Source: Thiogranum sp.
Lineage (GTDB): Bacteria > Pseudomonadota > Gammaproteobacteria > DSM-19610
Assembly (NCBI GenBank): GCA_030148805.1
Contig: JASBSS010000017.1
Span: forward strand, 1-64,000
Reading direction: 5' to 3'
Length of the DNA: 64,000 nt
Below the pieces are notes generated by a model. The model searched no databases. It was given only the letters and a program-made list of their open reading frames with translations, and was not told where the DNA came from. Below, piece by piece: positions 8,569-19,400 of the stretch; the first letter of the stretch is position 1, and each line of letters begins with the position of its first letter. The translations under genes were made by a program, and so were the position numbers.

Positions 8569-9777
8569 CTACCGGGATACGCGCCGCGGCGCATCCACGC
8601 CGGCCGGCGCGAAGCGCAACGCGCGCTCGCGCAGCGACGCCGGCAGCACCAGCACCCGATCCCCGCCCTGGATCTGCAGCACGTAGGTCGTCTTCGCCGT
8701 CTGCAGGCCGGTCGCATCCACCTTGTAGCGGCCGAGCAGCGATTGGAACGTCATGGTGCGCAACTGCGAGCGGATCGCGTTGCGATCCAGCGAATCGGCC
8801 AGGCGCACGGCGGCCTCCAGCACCTGCCCCGCGGCATAGCCGAGCGCCGCCTGCGCGCCGGCGTTGTGCCCGTAAAGACGCTTGTAGCGGTAGGAAAAAT
8901 CCATCGCCAGCGGCAAGGCCGCGCTGCGCATCCACGAGACCAGCCCGAGCACCCCCTCGGCCTGCGCGCCCAGGGTCTGCACGAACTCCGGCAGCGCCGG
9001 ACCCACGGTAAAGGCCAGGGCGCGCGGCGCGAAACCGGCCTGGCGCGCGGCACGCACCAGGGCGATGGAATCGTGCAGGTAGGTGCCGCCGATCACCAGT
9101 TCCGGGCCCGCGGCCTGCATCTGGCGTACGAGTGGGCCGAAGTCGGTCTGCGTCTGCGGATACTCGTGCTCGTAGACGATCCGCATACCGTAATGCGCGG
9201 CCTGGCGGCGCACCCCGCGCGCCAGCTGGCGCGGGAACGTGTTGTCGGCGTAGACCAGCGCCAGCCGGGTGATGCCCGCCGCGGCCGCCGCGGCCAACAA
9301 CGGATCGGCGTAGCGTTCGGCCTGGGCGTCGATACCGAAGATATTCAGGTAACCGCGCGCCCAGATATCCTCCCCCGCCGCGCCGCTGGCCACCATGGGG
9401 AAATGGTGAGACTCCGTCACCCGGCTCGCGGCCATGGTGATGTCCGAACCGTAGGGCCCGAGCAACAGGTCGACCTTGTCCTCGCTGATCAGGCGCTCGT
9501 ACAGACGGGTGGCGCGCTCGGGGTCGGAGCGGTCGTCATAGTGCACCAGCTCCACCGGTCGGCCCAGCAGGCCGCCGCGCTGGTTGACGTCGTGCACCCA
9601 CAGCCGCATGCCCTCCAGGTCGGCGGCGCCGGGTACCGCGTACTGGCCGCTCAGCGCCACGGTCACGCCGACGCGGATGGGACTGCGCGCAAGGCTCAGC
9701 GTGTGCCAGCAGAGCAACGCCAGCGTGCCGCCGAGCAGCACCAGGTTGAGAAACAACGGGCGACCGGAGACGCGCAT
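8569..9777 (-). CDS. Periplasmic substrate-binding protein, branched-chain amino-acid type (Peripla_BP_6)
   Basis: A 402-residue type-I periplasmic binding protein. An N-terminal signal-anchor (LFLNLVLLGGTLALLCWHTL) precedes the start of the binding fold, IRVGVTVALSGQYAVPGAAD. The family's GGLLGRPVELVHYDDRSDPE and DLLLGPYGSDITMA follow. No permease or ATPase genes are adjacent, so it may be an orphan receptor. The downstream direction is MlaA and hydrolase first, then this gene on the minus strand, 7 bp after the mlaA-like stop. It is therefore probably co-transcribed with that pair. The ligand is unknown. Confidence 0.75.
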   Translation of the reverse strand: MRVSGRPLFLNLVLLGGTLALLCWHTLSLARSPIRVGVTVALSGQYAVPGAADLEGMRLWVHDVNQRGGLLGRPVELVHYDDRSDPERATRLYERLISEDKVDLLLGPYGSDITMAASRVTESHHFPMVASGAAGEDIWARGYLNIFGIDAQAERYADPLLAAAAAAGITRLALVYADNTFPRQLARGVRRQAAHYGMRIVYEHEYPQTQTDFGPLVRQMQAAGPELVIGGTYLHDSIALVRAARQAGFAPRALAFTVGPALPEFVQTLGAQAEGVLGLVSWMRSAALPLAMDFSYRYKRLYGHNAGAQAALGYAAGQVLEAAVRLADSLDRNAIRSQLRTMTFQSLLGRYKVDATGLQTAKTTYVLQIQGGDRVLVLPASLRERALRFAPAGVDAPRRVSR

Positions 9778-9784
9778 CAGCCAG

Positions 9785-10567
9785 TCACCGTTGGATGTCC
9801 AGTTTGCGTTTGGTCGAATACAGCGTACGCACCAGCTCGTACTCGAACGGCGAGCCGGTCTCGTAATAGCGAAAGGCGATGTGCGCGCGCTGATCGACCG
9901 CCGAGAGCGTGTCGCGCGTCCACGACTGATACAGTTCCAGATCCGCCGTCTGCTGCCACAGCAACCAACGCGTGCTCCAGTCCACCGAATAGCCGCCGGC
10001 GTCGCGCAGGCTCGAGGGGCCGAGGATGGGCAACACCAGATAAGGGCCCGGACCCACGCCCCAGTAGCCCAGCGTCTGGCCGAAATCCTCCTCCTTGCGC
10101 GGCACGTCGCTGGCCAGATCGATGAACCCGAGCAGGCCCATGGTGGAATTGACCATCAGCCGCGTGCTGGTGTCGAGCGTCTTCTTCAGGTCCAGCTGCA
10201 GCACGCTGTTGAGCAGGGTGGTGACATCCGACAGGTTGAGAAAGAAATTGTGCAGCCCCTGTTGCAGCGGCCGCGGCGTCACCCGCCGGTAGAGATCCAC
10301 GCCGGGCAGGAACACATAGCGGTCGAAGTAATAGTTGAACTGGTACATCCTCCGGTTGAAGCCCTCGAAGGGATCCCAGATGCGGTCGGACTCATAGACC
10401 ACGCCGGGGTCCAGCACCCGCTCGGCCGGAAACACCGGCGTTTCGGCCGGCCCATTGCGGGTGACCGGCGTGGTGCTGCAGGCGCCGAGCAACAGCCCCA
10501 GGCACAGCAGCGCCACGGGCCGCCACCAGGCCGGCGCGACCGCCGCCTTCGGCGCGCTCAACGCCAC
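9785..10567 (-). CDS. mlaA: MlaA/VacJ-family outer-membrane lipoprotein
   Basis: Lipoprotein that removes mislocalised phospholipids from the outer leaflet of the outer membrane, passing them to MlaC and the MlaFEDB transporter in known systems. A lipoprotein signal is visible (VALLCLGLLLGACS, Cys acylated). The family core follows: DPFEGFNRRMYQFNYYFDRY, VTPRPLQQGLHNFFLNLSD, FIDLASDV and EEDFGQTLGYWGVGPGPYLVLP. The start is GTG 10567, overlapping the 3' end of the hydrolase gene by 10 nt, so translation is probably coupled. No other mla genes are in the window. Confidence 0.9.
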   Translation of the reverse strand: MALSAPKAAVAPAWWRPVALLCLGLLLGACSTTPVTRNGPAETPVFPAERVLDPGVVYESDRIWDPFEGFNRRMYQFNYYFDRYVFLPGVDLYRRVTPRPLQQGLHNFFLNLSDVTTLLNSVLQLDLKKTLDTSTRLMVNSTMGLLGFIDLASDVPRKEEDFGQTLGYWGVGPGPYLVLPILGPSSLRDAGGYSVDWSTRWLLWQQTADLELYQSWTRDTLSAVDQRAHIAFRYYETGSPFEYELVRTLYSTKRKLDIQR

Positions 10568-11853
10568 TTGCCCAGCTCGCCCATCAGCCGCAGCATATCG
10601 CGCACGTTCACCACGTACTGCATGTTGCCCAGATGCCCGCCGTTGGGATAGATCTTCGCCCGCTCGCCGAACACCCGGGTGATGAACCCGATACCGCTGT
10701 CGCCCAGGATCAGGTCATCGCGGTTGTGCATCACGAATATCCGGTCGGAGTCGTGGAGGAAACCGGCGATGCGCGCCAGGCTCATGCGCCCGATCATCGC
10801 CTCGCGGCTGATGGGTCGCTCCAGACGGGCGTTGTAGAAGGGGTAGAAAAAACGGTGGAAGTAATCGGTGAACCCGAGACGCATCGCCACCTTGGCATAG
10901 TCGCCGGGATCGCTGAACCGGCCGATGTGCACGTTGCTGGGCTTGATGAAGCCATAATTAGTCATCAGGTCGGCGGCGAACATCAGGTTGGCCGCCGAGA
11001 AGCGGAACGACAGGCCGATCAGCGCCGCCAGCTCATCGTCGCGCGGCTGTAGCTGACTGAACACCGAATACAGGAATTCCTCGCCGAACTCCAGCCGGTC
11101 GGCGGTCGAGTACAGCACGTTGAACTCGCGCACGATCTCGTCGTAGTAGCTGTGGAAATTGTCCATGCCGCCGGGGATGCTCTCCAGCATGCGATCGAGG
11201 ATCGACATCGACTCGTAGAGGTTGACCGGCGGGTTGATCAACAGCACGCGGCGGAAATCGAAGGCCCGGCGCTGCTGGTCCAGCCAGGCGACGAAGGCGG
11301 CGTTGAAGCCGCCGAGACTGTAGCCGGTGAGGTAGTAGCCGGTCACCTCGATGCGCCGGCGGTAGCGCTCGCGGATGCGCTCCATCACCCGGTAGAGATC
11401 CTGGGCATCCCCGACCGCGTCGCCCGGCACGCCGGTCGAGGACGCCGCGACGATAAAATTCGGCAACGTCGGCGACGACAGCGACACCACGTGGAAGCCG
11501 GCGTTGTAGAACGCCCGCGCCAGCGCCAGGTTGCGCATGCCGTTGTGCGCCCCGCCGGTGCCGGCGATCAGGAATATCAACGGCGCCGGCTGGTCCTGGA
11601 ACGCATAGGAGTAGCGCAGCTGTGCCTCGTACCACAGATAGTTGGGCGCGTGGCGCTGGGGAAACACCGTCAGCCGGTCCTCGTGGACCACGACCGGCGG
11701 AAACAGCTTTTGCAGTTTCTCCGGGGTGCCGACCACGGTGGCGCGGAACTTGTCCTGGATGGGGAAGGCGTACGCCGGATCGTCCTGCCCCCGCGCCGCG
11801 ACGGCCAGGCAGACCGCCAGACCGGTCACGAGCAGTCTTGCAAATTTCAGCAT
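10558..11853 (-). CDS. Secreted alpha/beta hydrolase (serine esterase/lipase-like)
   Basis: A 431-residue hydrolase with a signal peptide (LLVTGLAVCLAVAARGQ). The oxyanion/strand region is PLIFLIAGTGGAHNG, the nucleophile elbow is GYSLGG, the acid is likely in MHNRDDLILG, and the catalytic His is in YPNGGHLGNMQY. These make a complete Ser-Asp-His set for the alpha/beta hydrolase fold. It overlaps mlaA, suggesting a linked role at the outer membrane, perhaps on phospholipid; that link is inference. The ATG at 11853 is in a region with a perfect GGCGGCG/CGCCGCC hairpin upstream (11936-11954). Confidence 0.75.
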   Translation of the reverse strand: MLKFARLLVTGLAVCLAVAARGQDDPAYAFPIQDKFRATVVGTPEKLQKLFPPVVVHEDRLTVFPQRHAPNYLWYEAQLRYSYAFQDQPAPLIFLIAGTGGAHNGMRNLALARAFYNAGFHVVSLSSPTLPNFIVAASSTGVPGDAVGDAQDLYRVMERIRERYRRRIEVTGYYLTGYSLGGFNAAFVAWLDQQRRAFDFRRVLLINPPVNLYESMSILDRMLESIPGGMDNFHSYYDEIVREFNVLYSTADRLEFGEEFLYSVFSQLQPRDDELAALIGLSFRFSAANLMFAADLMTNYGFIKPSNVHIGRFSDPGDYAKVAMRLGFTDYFHRFFYPFYNARLERPISREAMIGRMSLARIAGFLHDSDRIFVMHNRDDLILGDSGIGFITRVFGERAKIYPNGGHLGNMQYVVNVRDMLRLMGELGKWR

Positions 11854-12081
11854 GTCGGGGGTGATCCGTCCCTTGGTTGTCGGCGTTGTCCCACGTGGTG
11901 CGTCGCCGGTTGCGGGCTAATATAACACGACTGCCGGCGGCGACGAGCGCCGCCCGGGCAAGGGGAACTTTTCGCCCGCCGCGGCCACGAAACCCACAGG
12001 CGATCACCGTCACCAGCCACTACCGCGCGAGCGCGACAGTCTGTCTGCCCCGCTTGCCTCGACGCTGCAAGGACACGGATT

Positions 12082-13098
12082 ATGCAATTGGGAATGTTGG
12101 GCCTGGGCCGCATGGGCGGCAATCTGGTACGCCGGCTGCTGCACGCCGGCCACGACTGCGTGGTGTTCGACCACCGCGCCGAGGCCGTGGCCGAGCTGAG
12201 CGCCGAAGGGGCCGAGGGAAGCCGCGATCTGGCCGATTTCGTGGCCCGCCTGCAACCCCCGCGCGCCATCTGGCTGATGCTGCCGGCGGCGGTCGTGGAT
12301 ACGGTGATCGAGGCGCTGGGACCGCATCTGCAAGCGGGCGACACCCTGATCGACGGTGGCAATTCCTTCTACCAGGATGACCTGCGGCGGGCCGCCGCGC
12401 TGGCCGCGCGCGAGATCCACTATCTGGACGTTGGCACCAGCGGCGGTGTCTGGGGGCGCGAACGCGGTTACTGCCTGATGATCGGTGGCGAGGCCGCAAC
12501 GGTGACGCGGCTCGACCCGCTGTGGCGCGCGCTGGCGCCGGGGCCGGACGCCGCCGGGCGCACCCCCGGGCGCGAGGGCGAGCCGACGAGCGCCGAGCGG
12601 GGCTATCTGCATTGCGGGCCGAGCGGCGCCGGCCACTACGTCAAGATGGTGCACAACGGCATCGAGTACGCCCTGATGGCCGCCTACGCCGAAGGCATGA
12701 ACATCCTGCGCCACGCCGACGCGGGCCTGGCGTCGGGCGCGCACGACGCCGAAACCGCGCCGCTGCGCCAGCCCGAGCACTACCCCTACCGGTTCGACGT
12801 CGCCGAGATCGCCGAGCTGTGGCGCCGCGGCAGCGTCATCGGCTCCTGGCTGCTCGATCTCAGCGCCAGCGCCCTGCACGCCAGCCCGCAGCTGGACGCC
12901 TTCTCCGGACGCGTCTCCGATTCCGGCGAAGGCCGCTGGACCCTGCAGGCGGCGATCGAAACCGGCGCGCCCGCGCCGGTGTTGAGCGCCGCCCTGTTCC
13001 AGCGCTTCGCCTCGCGCGGCGAAGCCGGTTTCGCCGACCGGCTGCTCTCGGCGCTGCGCCTGCAGTTCGGCGGCCACGAGGAAAAGCGCGGCGATTGA
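12082..13098 (+). CDS. gnd: 6-phosphogluconate dehydrogenase, decarboxylating (short NAD-type)
   Basis: Oxidises 6-phosphogluconate to ribulose 5-phosphate and CO2. The Rossmann motif is GMLGLGRMGGNLVRRL at the N-terminus. The substrate and catalytic segments LIDGGNSFYQDD, DVGTSGGVWGRERGYCLMIGG and KMVHNGIEYALM follow, with Lys, His and Asn of the active site in the last. At 338 residues it is the short bacterial form (YqeC/GndA type, often NAD-dependent) rather than the 470-residue form. AAGGACACGG lies before ATG 12082. It precedes glgX, so both may serve carbohydrate turnover. Confidence 0.9.
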   Translation: MQLGMLGLGRMGGNLVRRLLHAGHDCVVFDHRAEAVAELSAEGAEGSRDLADFVARLQPPRAIWLMLPAAVVDTVIEALGPHLQAGDTLIDGGNSFYQDDLRRAAALAAREIHYLDVGTSGGVWGRERGYCLMIGGEAATVTRLDPLWRALAPGPDAAGRTPGREGEPTSAERGYLHCGPSGAGHYVKMVHNGIEYALMAAYAEGMNILRHADAGLASGAHDAETAPLRQPEHYPYRFDVAEIAELWRRGSVIGSWLLDLSASALHASPQLDAFSGRVSDSGEGRWTLQAAIETGAPAPVLSAALFQRFASRGEAGFADRLLSALRLQFGGHEEKRGD

Positions 13099-13111
13099 GA
13101 ATCCGTGGCCG

Positions 13112-15241
13112 GTGCGCTACGATCGCCGCCAAGCAGGTCCGACAGCCTTGAGCCGCGATTCCTTGAACCCTTACCCCACCCGCGCGGGCACGCGCTATCC
13201 CGCAGGCGCCTGTCCCGACGCCCACGGCTGCAATTTCTCGCTGTTCAGTCATCACGCCACGGCGGTGGAGCTGCTGTTGTTCGCCACCGCCACCAGCGAA
13301 GAACCCTTGCAGCGCATCCGCCTCGATCCGGCGGTCAACAAGAGTTTTTTCGCCTGGCACGTCTACGTCGTCGGCCTGCCCGTCGACACCTGGTACGCCT
13401 GGCGGGTCGACGGTCCCGACGATTGCGAACGCTCCGGCCTGCGCTTCGACGCCGAGAAGGCGCTGCTCGATCCGCATGCGCTGGCCGTCAGCCACGCGCT
13501 GTGGGAGCGTGGCGCGGCCTGCGCCGCGGGCGACAACAGCGCCCGCTCGCTGCGCGCGCGGGTGGTGGACGACGACTACGACTGGGAGGGCGACACGCCG
13601 CTGGCGATGCCGTTCGAAAACGCCATCCTCTATGAACTGCACGTGGGCGGGTTCACCCGCCACCCCTCCTCGGGCGTCGAACATCCCGGCACCTTCGCCG
13701 GACTGATGGAAAAAATCCCCTATCTGCGGGACCTCGGCATCACCCACGTCGAGCTGTTGCCGGTGATGGCCTTCGACGAACAGGACGTGCCCCCGGGCAC
13801 CGCCGCGCTGGGGCTGGAAAACTACTGGGGCTACAGCACCCACAGTTTCTTCTCGCCCCACCCCGGCTATTGCGTGAGGCCCGAGCAGGCCGGCCATCAG
13901 CGCGAGTTCCGCGACCTGGTCAAGGCGCTGCACCGCGCCGGCATCGGCGTGATCCTCGACGTGGTGTTCAACCACACCGCCGAGGGCGGCGCCGACGGGC
14001 CGGTGATCAACTTCAAGGGCCTGGAGAACGGCGTGTTCTACCACCTGGGCGCCGCCGACAAACGCATCTATCGCGACTTCACCGGCTGCGGCAACACCGT
14101 CAACTGCAATCACCCCATCGTCGCGCGCTTCATTCTCAACTGCCTGGAGTACTGGGTGCGCGAAATGCACGTCGACGGCTTCCGCTTCGACCTGGCCAGC
14201 GTCATGGCGCGCGGCGAGGACGGCGAGCCGATGCGCGACGCGCCGCTGATCTGGGGCATCGAGCTGTCCGAGCAGCTCGCCGCCACCAAGCTCATCGCCG
14301 AGGCCTGGGACGCCGTCGGCCTCTATCAGGTGGGCAACTTCCCCGGCCGCCGCTGGGCCGAGTGGAACGGGCGCTACCGCGACGTGCTGCGTCGCTTCCT
14401 GCGCGGCGACCCGGGCCTGATCAGCGAACTCGCCACCCGCCTGAGCGGCAGCCCCGATTTCTATCAGCCGCAACACCGCCTGCCGATCAACAGCATCAAC
14501 TTCATCACCTGTCACGACGGCTTCACGCTGCGCGATCTGTTCAGCTACGCCCACAAGCACAACCTGGCCAACGGCGAGGACAACCGCGACGGTCACGACG
14601 ACAACCTGAGCAGCAACGGCGGCGTCGAAGGCGACAGCGACGATCCGGCGCTCACCGCGCTGCGCCGCCAGCGGGCGAAGAACGCCATCGCGCTGTTGCT
14701 GCTCAGCCAGGGCGTGCCGATGCTGCTGGCCGGCGACGAGCGTTGCAACACCCAGCAGGGCAACAACAACGCCTACTGCCAGAACAACGCCATCGGCTGG
14801 CTCGACTGGCAGGCCACAGAGGGCTGCGCCGAGATGCTGCGCTTCACCCGCCACATGATCGCCCTGCGCAAGCGCCACCCCGCGCTGATGCGCCGGCGCT
14901 TCCTCACCGGCCAGCCGGTGGGCGAGCGTGGCCTGCCCGACATCAGCTGGTATGGGGCCGACGGCGAGGCGCCGGCCTGGTACGACGACACCGCCCAGGT
15001 GCTGGCCTTCACCCTGGCGGCGCTGGCCGGCGACGAGGCCGACCTGCACGTGATCATGAACCTGTCGCCCCAGGCGATCGAGGTCGAACTGCCACGCCTG
15101 TCCGGCCGCCACTGGCGCCTCGCCGTCGACACCGCCCGTGTCTCGCCCGAGGACATCGTGGCGCCTGAGGTCCAGGTGCCGCTGGACGCCGAACAACTGC
15201 GCGCCGACGCCCACAGCGTGGTGGTACTCGAATCCTATTGA
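13112..15241 (+). CDS. glgX: Glycogen debranching enzyme GlgX
   Basis: GH13 isoamylase-type enzyme that hydrolyses alpha-1,6 branches of phosphorylase-trimmed glycogen in the cytoplasm. An N-terminal CBM48 region is followed by the (beta/alpha)8 barrel: ILDVVFNHTAEG, GFRFDLASVM (nucleophile Asp), LIAEAWDAVG (acid/base Glu) and FITCHDGFTLRD (third acidic residue). QGVPMLLAGDE and CQNNAIGWLDW are GlgX-type. The start is uncertain. GTG 13112 gives 709 residues, while TTG 13148 (MSRDSLNPYPTRAG) would drop twelve residues that match no family. It is 13 bp after gnd. Confidence 0.92.
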   Translation: MRYDRRQAGPTALSRDSLNPYPTRAGTRYPAGACPDAHGCNFSLFSHHATAVELLLFATATSEEPLQRIRLDPAVNKSFFAWHVYVVGLPVDTWYAWRVDGPDDCERSGLRFDAEKALLDPHALAVSHALWERGAACAAGDNSARSLRARVVDDDYDWEGDTPLAMPFENAILYELHVGGFTRHPSSGVEHPGTFAGLMEKIPYLRDLGITHVELLPVMAFDEQDVPPGTAALGLENYWGYSTHSFFSPHPGYCVRPEQAGHQREFRDLVKALHRAGIGVILDVVFNHTAEGGADGPVINFKGLENGVFYHLGAADKRIYRDFTGCGNTVNCNHPIVARFILNCLEYWVREMHVDGFRFDLASVMARGEDGEPMRDAPLIWGIELSEQLAATKLIAEAWDAVGLYQVGNFPGRRWAEWNGRYRDVLRRFLRGDPGLISELATRLSGSPDFYQPQHRLPINSINFITCHDGFTLRDLFSYAHKHNLANGEDNRDGHDDNLSSNGGVEGDSDDPALTALRRQRAKNAIALLLLSQGVPMLLAGDERCNTQQGNNNAYCQNNAIGWLDWQATEGCAEMLRFTRHMIALRKRHPALMRRRFLTGQPVGERGLPDISWYGADGEAPAWYDDTAQVLAFTLAALAGDEADLHVIMNLSPQAIEVELPRLSGRHWRLAVDTARVSPEDIVAPEVQVPLDAEQLRADAHSVVVLESY

Positions 15242-15351
15242 CGCCCTGTCTGTCGGCGCGCGGCGACAGGGGCGGCAATTGCATCGGGGCCCGCGGCAGG
15301 TAGAATGCCCAGACTTATAAAAACCCGTCTCTGGCTTCACGAGGACCCTGC

Positions 15352-16389
15352 ATGCCCCGCCTGGCAACCCGTATCCTGCGCAACGCGCCGCTGCCCTTCG
15401 CCCTGTTGTTGTTCGCCCACGCCGCCACCGCCGACGAGCTGGTGCTGCGCGACGGCTCGCGCCTGATCGGCGACGTGGTCTCGCGCGATGACGGCATCCT
15501 CGGTTTCAAGACCGCCTTCGCCGGTCTTATCCGCGTCAAGTGGGAGGAAATCGTCACCATCAAGGCCGACAAGCCGATGGAGTTCCTGCTCGAGGACGAT
15601 CGCACCCTGATGGTCACCCGGGTGGACAACGAAGCCGACGGCCTGCGCGTGGAAACCGCCGAGGGCGGCGCCCCGGAGACGCTCACCCAGGAACAGGTCA
15701 CGCTGATCAATCCCGAGCCCTGGCGCAAGGGCCAGGGCATCAAGTTCAGCGGTCACGCCAACGCCTCGCTGCAACGCCAGACCGGCAACACCGACAAGGA
15801 CGAGATCGATCTCGACGGCGACTTCACCCTGCGCCGGCGCCACGACCGCTTCAAGGCCTTCGCCGAGCTGGAGAAGGACCGCGCCGAGAACCAGAAGATC
15901 AAGGACGCCTGGAAATTCGACGGCGACTACAACTACTTCGTCAACAAGCAGTGGTACTGGGGCGCGTTCGCCCGGCTGGCGCACGACCAGTTCGCCGACT
16001 TGAACCTGCGCACCACGGTCGGCCCGCTGGTCGGTTATCAGTGGTTCGAGAGCGAGGAGCTCAACCTCAGCACCTCCACCGGTATCAGCTACGTCAAGGA
16101 GGATTTCACCAACGAGCCGGACAACAGCTATCTGGCCATCCCCTGGAACATCGATTTCGACAAGTACCTGTTCGGCCACTTCATGCAGTTCTATCACAAG
16201 CAGACCGGCTTCTGGAGCCTGGAGCACACCGGCGACGTGGTGGTCGACACCTGGACCGGCTTGCGCTTTCCGCTGGTGCTCGGGCTGGTCGCCAGCACCG
16301 AGCTGAAACTGCGCTACGACGGCAGCGCCGCCGACACGGCGAGCAAGACCGACACCACCTACAGCCTGAAGCTGGGCTACCAGTGGTAG
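15352..16389 (+). CDS. DUF481 (YdiY-like) outer-membrane protein
   Basis: A 345-residue protein with a signal peptide (PFALLLFAHAATA), a small N-terminal beta domain (ELVLRDGSRLIGDVVSRDDG, SH3-like) and a C-terminal DUF481 beta-barrel-like domain. It ends in LKLGYQW, whose terminal aromatic residue is typical of outer-membrane barrels. TGNTDKDEIDLDGDF matches the usual start of the barrel. Function in the family is unknown; acid-induced YdiY is the E. coli relative. The upstream spacer has a CCTGTC/GACAGG hairpin at 15245-15270 without a T-run. Confidence 0.75.
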   Translation: MPRLATRILRNAPLPFALLLFAHAATADELVLRDGSRLIGDVVSRDDGILGFKTAFAGLIRVKWEEIVTIKADKPMEFLLEDDRTLMVTRVDNEADGLRVETAEGGAPETLTQEQVTLINPEPWRKGQGIKFSGHANASLQRQTGNTDKDEIDLDGDFTLRRRHDRFKAFAELEKDRAENQKIKDAWKFDGDYNYFVNKQWYWGAFARLAHDQFADLNLRTTVGPLVGYQWFESEELNLSTSTGISYVKEDFTNEPDNSYLAIPWNIDFDKYLFGHFMQFYHKQTGFWSLEHTGDVVVDTWTGLRFPLVLGLVASTELKLRYDGSAADTASKTDTTYSLKLGYQW

Positions 16390-16404
16390 CCGGCGGCTGA
16401 TCCG

Positions 16405-19400
16405 GTGACCCCCGCGCGCGCCTTGACCGCCCCGGCGTTGCGCTCGCCGCGCGCACGGGCGTGGCGTGCGCGCCGCTGGCGTGCGCTGTGGCCCCTGGCG
16501 CTGCTGACCTTCGCCTGGCTGGCGCAGGCCGCGCCGCCGGCGCCGCCGCCCTCGGGCTCGGATACGCTGTCGCGCAGCGCCGTCGAAGCGCGGCTCAAGG
16601 AACTGGAGACCAACAAAGCCTACGACAAGGAGACGCGCGACACGCTTGCCGACCTGTACAACAAGACCCTCGGCTATCTGGAAGCGGCCAAGACCAACAA
16701 CGCCTCGGCCGAGACCTTCCGCCAGACCCGGCAAAACGCCGCGGCGCAGGCCGCGAAGCTGCGCCGGCAACTGGAAAGCGACGAGAAACACCAACCGCCG
16801 CCCAAGGTGCAGGCGAGCGCGCAGACCCCGCTGGCCGAGATTGAACAACAACTGCTCAAGGAAAAGGCCGACCAGGCCGCGGTCGACGCCAAGCTCAGCA
16901 GCCTCAAGGAACTGCTCGCCCAGGAGAGCAACCGTCCCGACCAGGCGCGCCAGCAGCTCACCGACGCGCGCCGCCAGCTCGAGAGCGTGTCCACGCAACT
17001 GCACCAGCCGCCGGTCAACGGCGAGGCGGCGGCCTTGCACGAGGCGCGTCACTGGAGCCTGCTGGCGCAAAGCAAGGCGCTGACCGCCGAGATCAACATG
17101 CTCGACCAGGAACTGCTGAGCTATCCGATGCGCCTGGATCTGATCAAGGCGCAGCGCGATACCACCGCGCGCAGCCTCGAGCGCATCGGCCAGCGGGTCC
17201 AGGCGCTGGAGAACCTGCTCAACGGCAAGCGCCGCGATCAGGTCGAGGCCGCGCGCGCCGAGGTCGCCTCGGCCCAGGGCGAGACCCGCGACAAACCGGC
17301 GCTGGTGCAGGAGTTCGCCGCGCAGAACGCCGACTACAGCGACCAGCTGCAACGCCTGACCACGCGGCTGGAGAAAACCGTCGCCAACGCGCAGAACATC
17401 AGCGATCAGGCCAAGAGCATCGAGGAGGACTATCGCAGCACCCGGCAGAAGCTCGACGTCGCTGGCCTCAGCCACGCCCTGGGCCAGATCCTGCTCGAAC
17501 AGCGCCGGCTGCTGCCCGACGAGCGCAAGATCCGCCGCGACGCCCGCCTGCGCGAGGCCGAGATCTCCGACACCGCCTTCCAGCAGATCCAGCTCAACGA
17601 ACAACTGCGCAAGCTCAACAACCCCGACACCTACGCCAGCGCGCTCAGCGCCGGCCTCGACCCGGCCAGCGCGCGCGCCCTGCACCAGGACCTGGTCGAG
17701 CTGAGCAAGACCCGGCGCGACCTGTTGCAGAAGATCATCGCCACCGGCGACAGCTATCTGCGCGCCCTGGGCGAACTGGACTACGCGCAGACGCGCCTGC
17801 TCGACGTGGTCACCCAGTACGACGGCTTCCTGGCCGAACGCCTGCTGTGGGTGCGCAGCGCCCCGGCGCCCGATCTGGGCATGCTGATCAATACCCCGGC
17901 GCAGGTCATGGAGCTGCTCTCGCCGAGCAACTGGCTCGACCTGAGCGAAACCCTGCTCGACCAGTTGCACGCCTCGGTGTTCCCCGCCCTGCTGTTGCTG
18001 CTGGCCTTCGGTCTGATCTGGAAGAAACGCCAGATCGTGCGCCTGCTGCACGCGGCGGGCGAGAACACCCGCGATCCGCGCCACGACCATTTCCGCTATA
18101 CCGTGCAGGCCCTGGGCCTGACGCTGCTGCTGGTGCTGCCCGGGCCGCTGCTGTTCTGGACCGCCGGCTGGATGCTCGCCAGTTCGCTCGACGCCAACGA
18201 CTTCAGCCGCGCCGTGGGCCAGGCGCTGGTGTTGATGAGCCCCGCGTTCCTCTACCTCAGCGCCTTTCGCGGTCTGTGCCGCAACGGCGGCGTCGCCGTG
18301 GCGCACTTCGGCTGGCCCGAGGACGTCACCCGGCAGCTGCGCCGGCAGGTGACGGTGCTGATGTCGATCTTCCTGCCCTCGGCGGTGGTGGCGGTGATCA
18401 CCTTCCGCATCACCACCCTGGTCGAGGGCGCGCTGGCGCGACTGGCCTTCGTGGTGTTCATCAGCGCGCTCACCTGGTTCTTCCTGCGCCTGCTCGGCAC
18501 CCGCAAGGCGATCCTGCAACCGGTGATGGCGCGCCACCCGGCCAGCGCGCTGGCGCGCCTGCGCTATCTGTGGCTGGGGCTGGCGATGATCGTGCCGCTG
18601 CTGCTGATCGTGCTGGCGATCAGCGGTTTCGTCTACACCGCCGGCACCCTCACCGGCAGCCTGGTGCAGACCCTGTGGCTGGCCCTGGGCTTTCTGCTGA
18701 TCCACCAGATGGCGGTGCGCTGGCTGCTGCTGGTGCACCGCAAGCTGGCGCTGGCCGCGGCGCTGGAGCGCCGCCGCGCCCAGTTGAACGAACTGCGCCA
18801 GAACCAGGACGCCGCCGCCGACGTGCCGCGCGACGAGACCGAGCTGGAACAGCCGGCGATCGATCTGACCGCGCTCAACCAGGAAAGCCTCAAGCTGCTG
18901 AACAGCCTGATCCTGTTCGGCGCCGTGATCGGCCTGTGGTTCATCTGGTCGGACGTGCTGCCGGCCTTCGGGCGGCTCGACCACATCGACCTGTGGCACT
19001 ACAAGGGTGTGAGCGACGGCGAGGAAAGCCTGATCCCGGTGACCCTCGCCGATGTGCTGCTGGGCGTGCTGATCAGCGTGGTCACCGTGATCGCCGCGCG
19101 CCGCTTCCCGTCGCTGCTGGAAATCGTGCTGCTCAAGCGCTTCGAGATCTCCTCCGGCGGGCGCTACACCGCCGCCACCCTGGCGCGCTACACCATCGCC
19201 GCGGTCGGCATTCTGCTGGTGTTGAACACCCTCGGGGTGCGCTGGTCGCAGGTGCAGTGGATGGCCGCGGCGCTGAGCGTGGGTATCGGCTTCGGCCTGC
19301 AGGAAATCGTCGCCAACTTCATCAGCGGCCTGATCATTCTGGTGGAGCGGCCGATCCGCGTCGGCGACGTGGTCACCGTGGGCGACTCCGACGGCGTGGT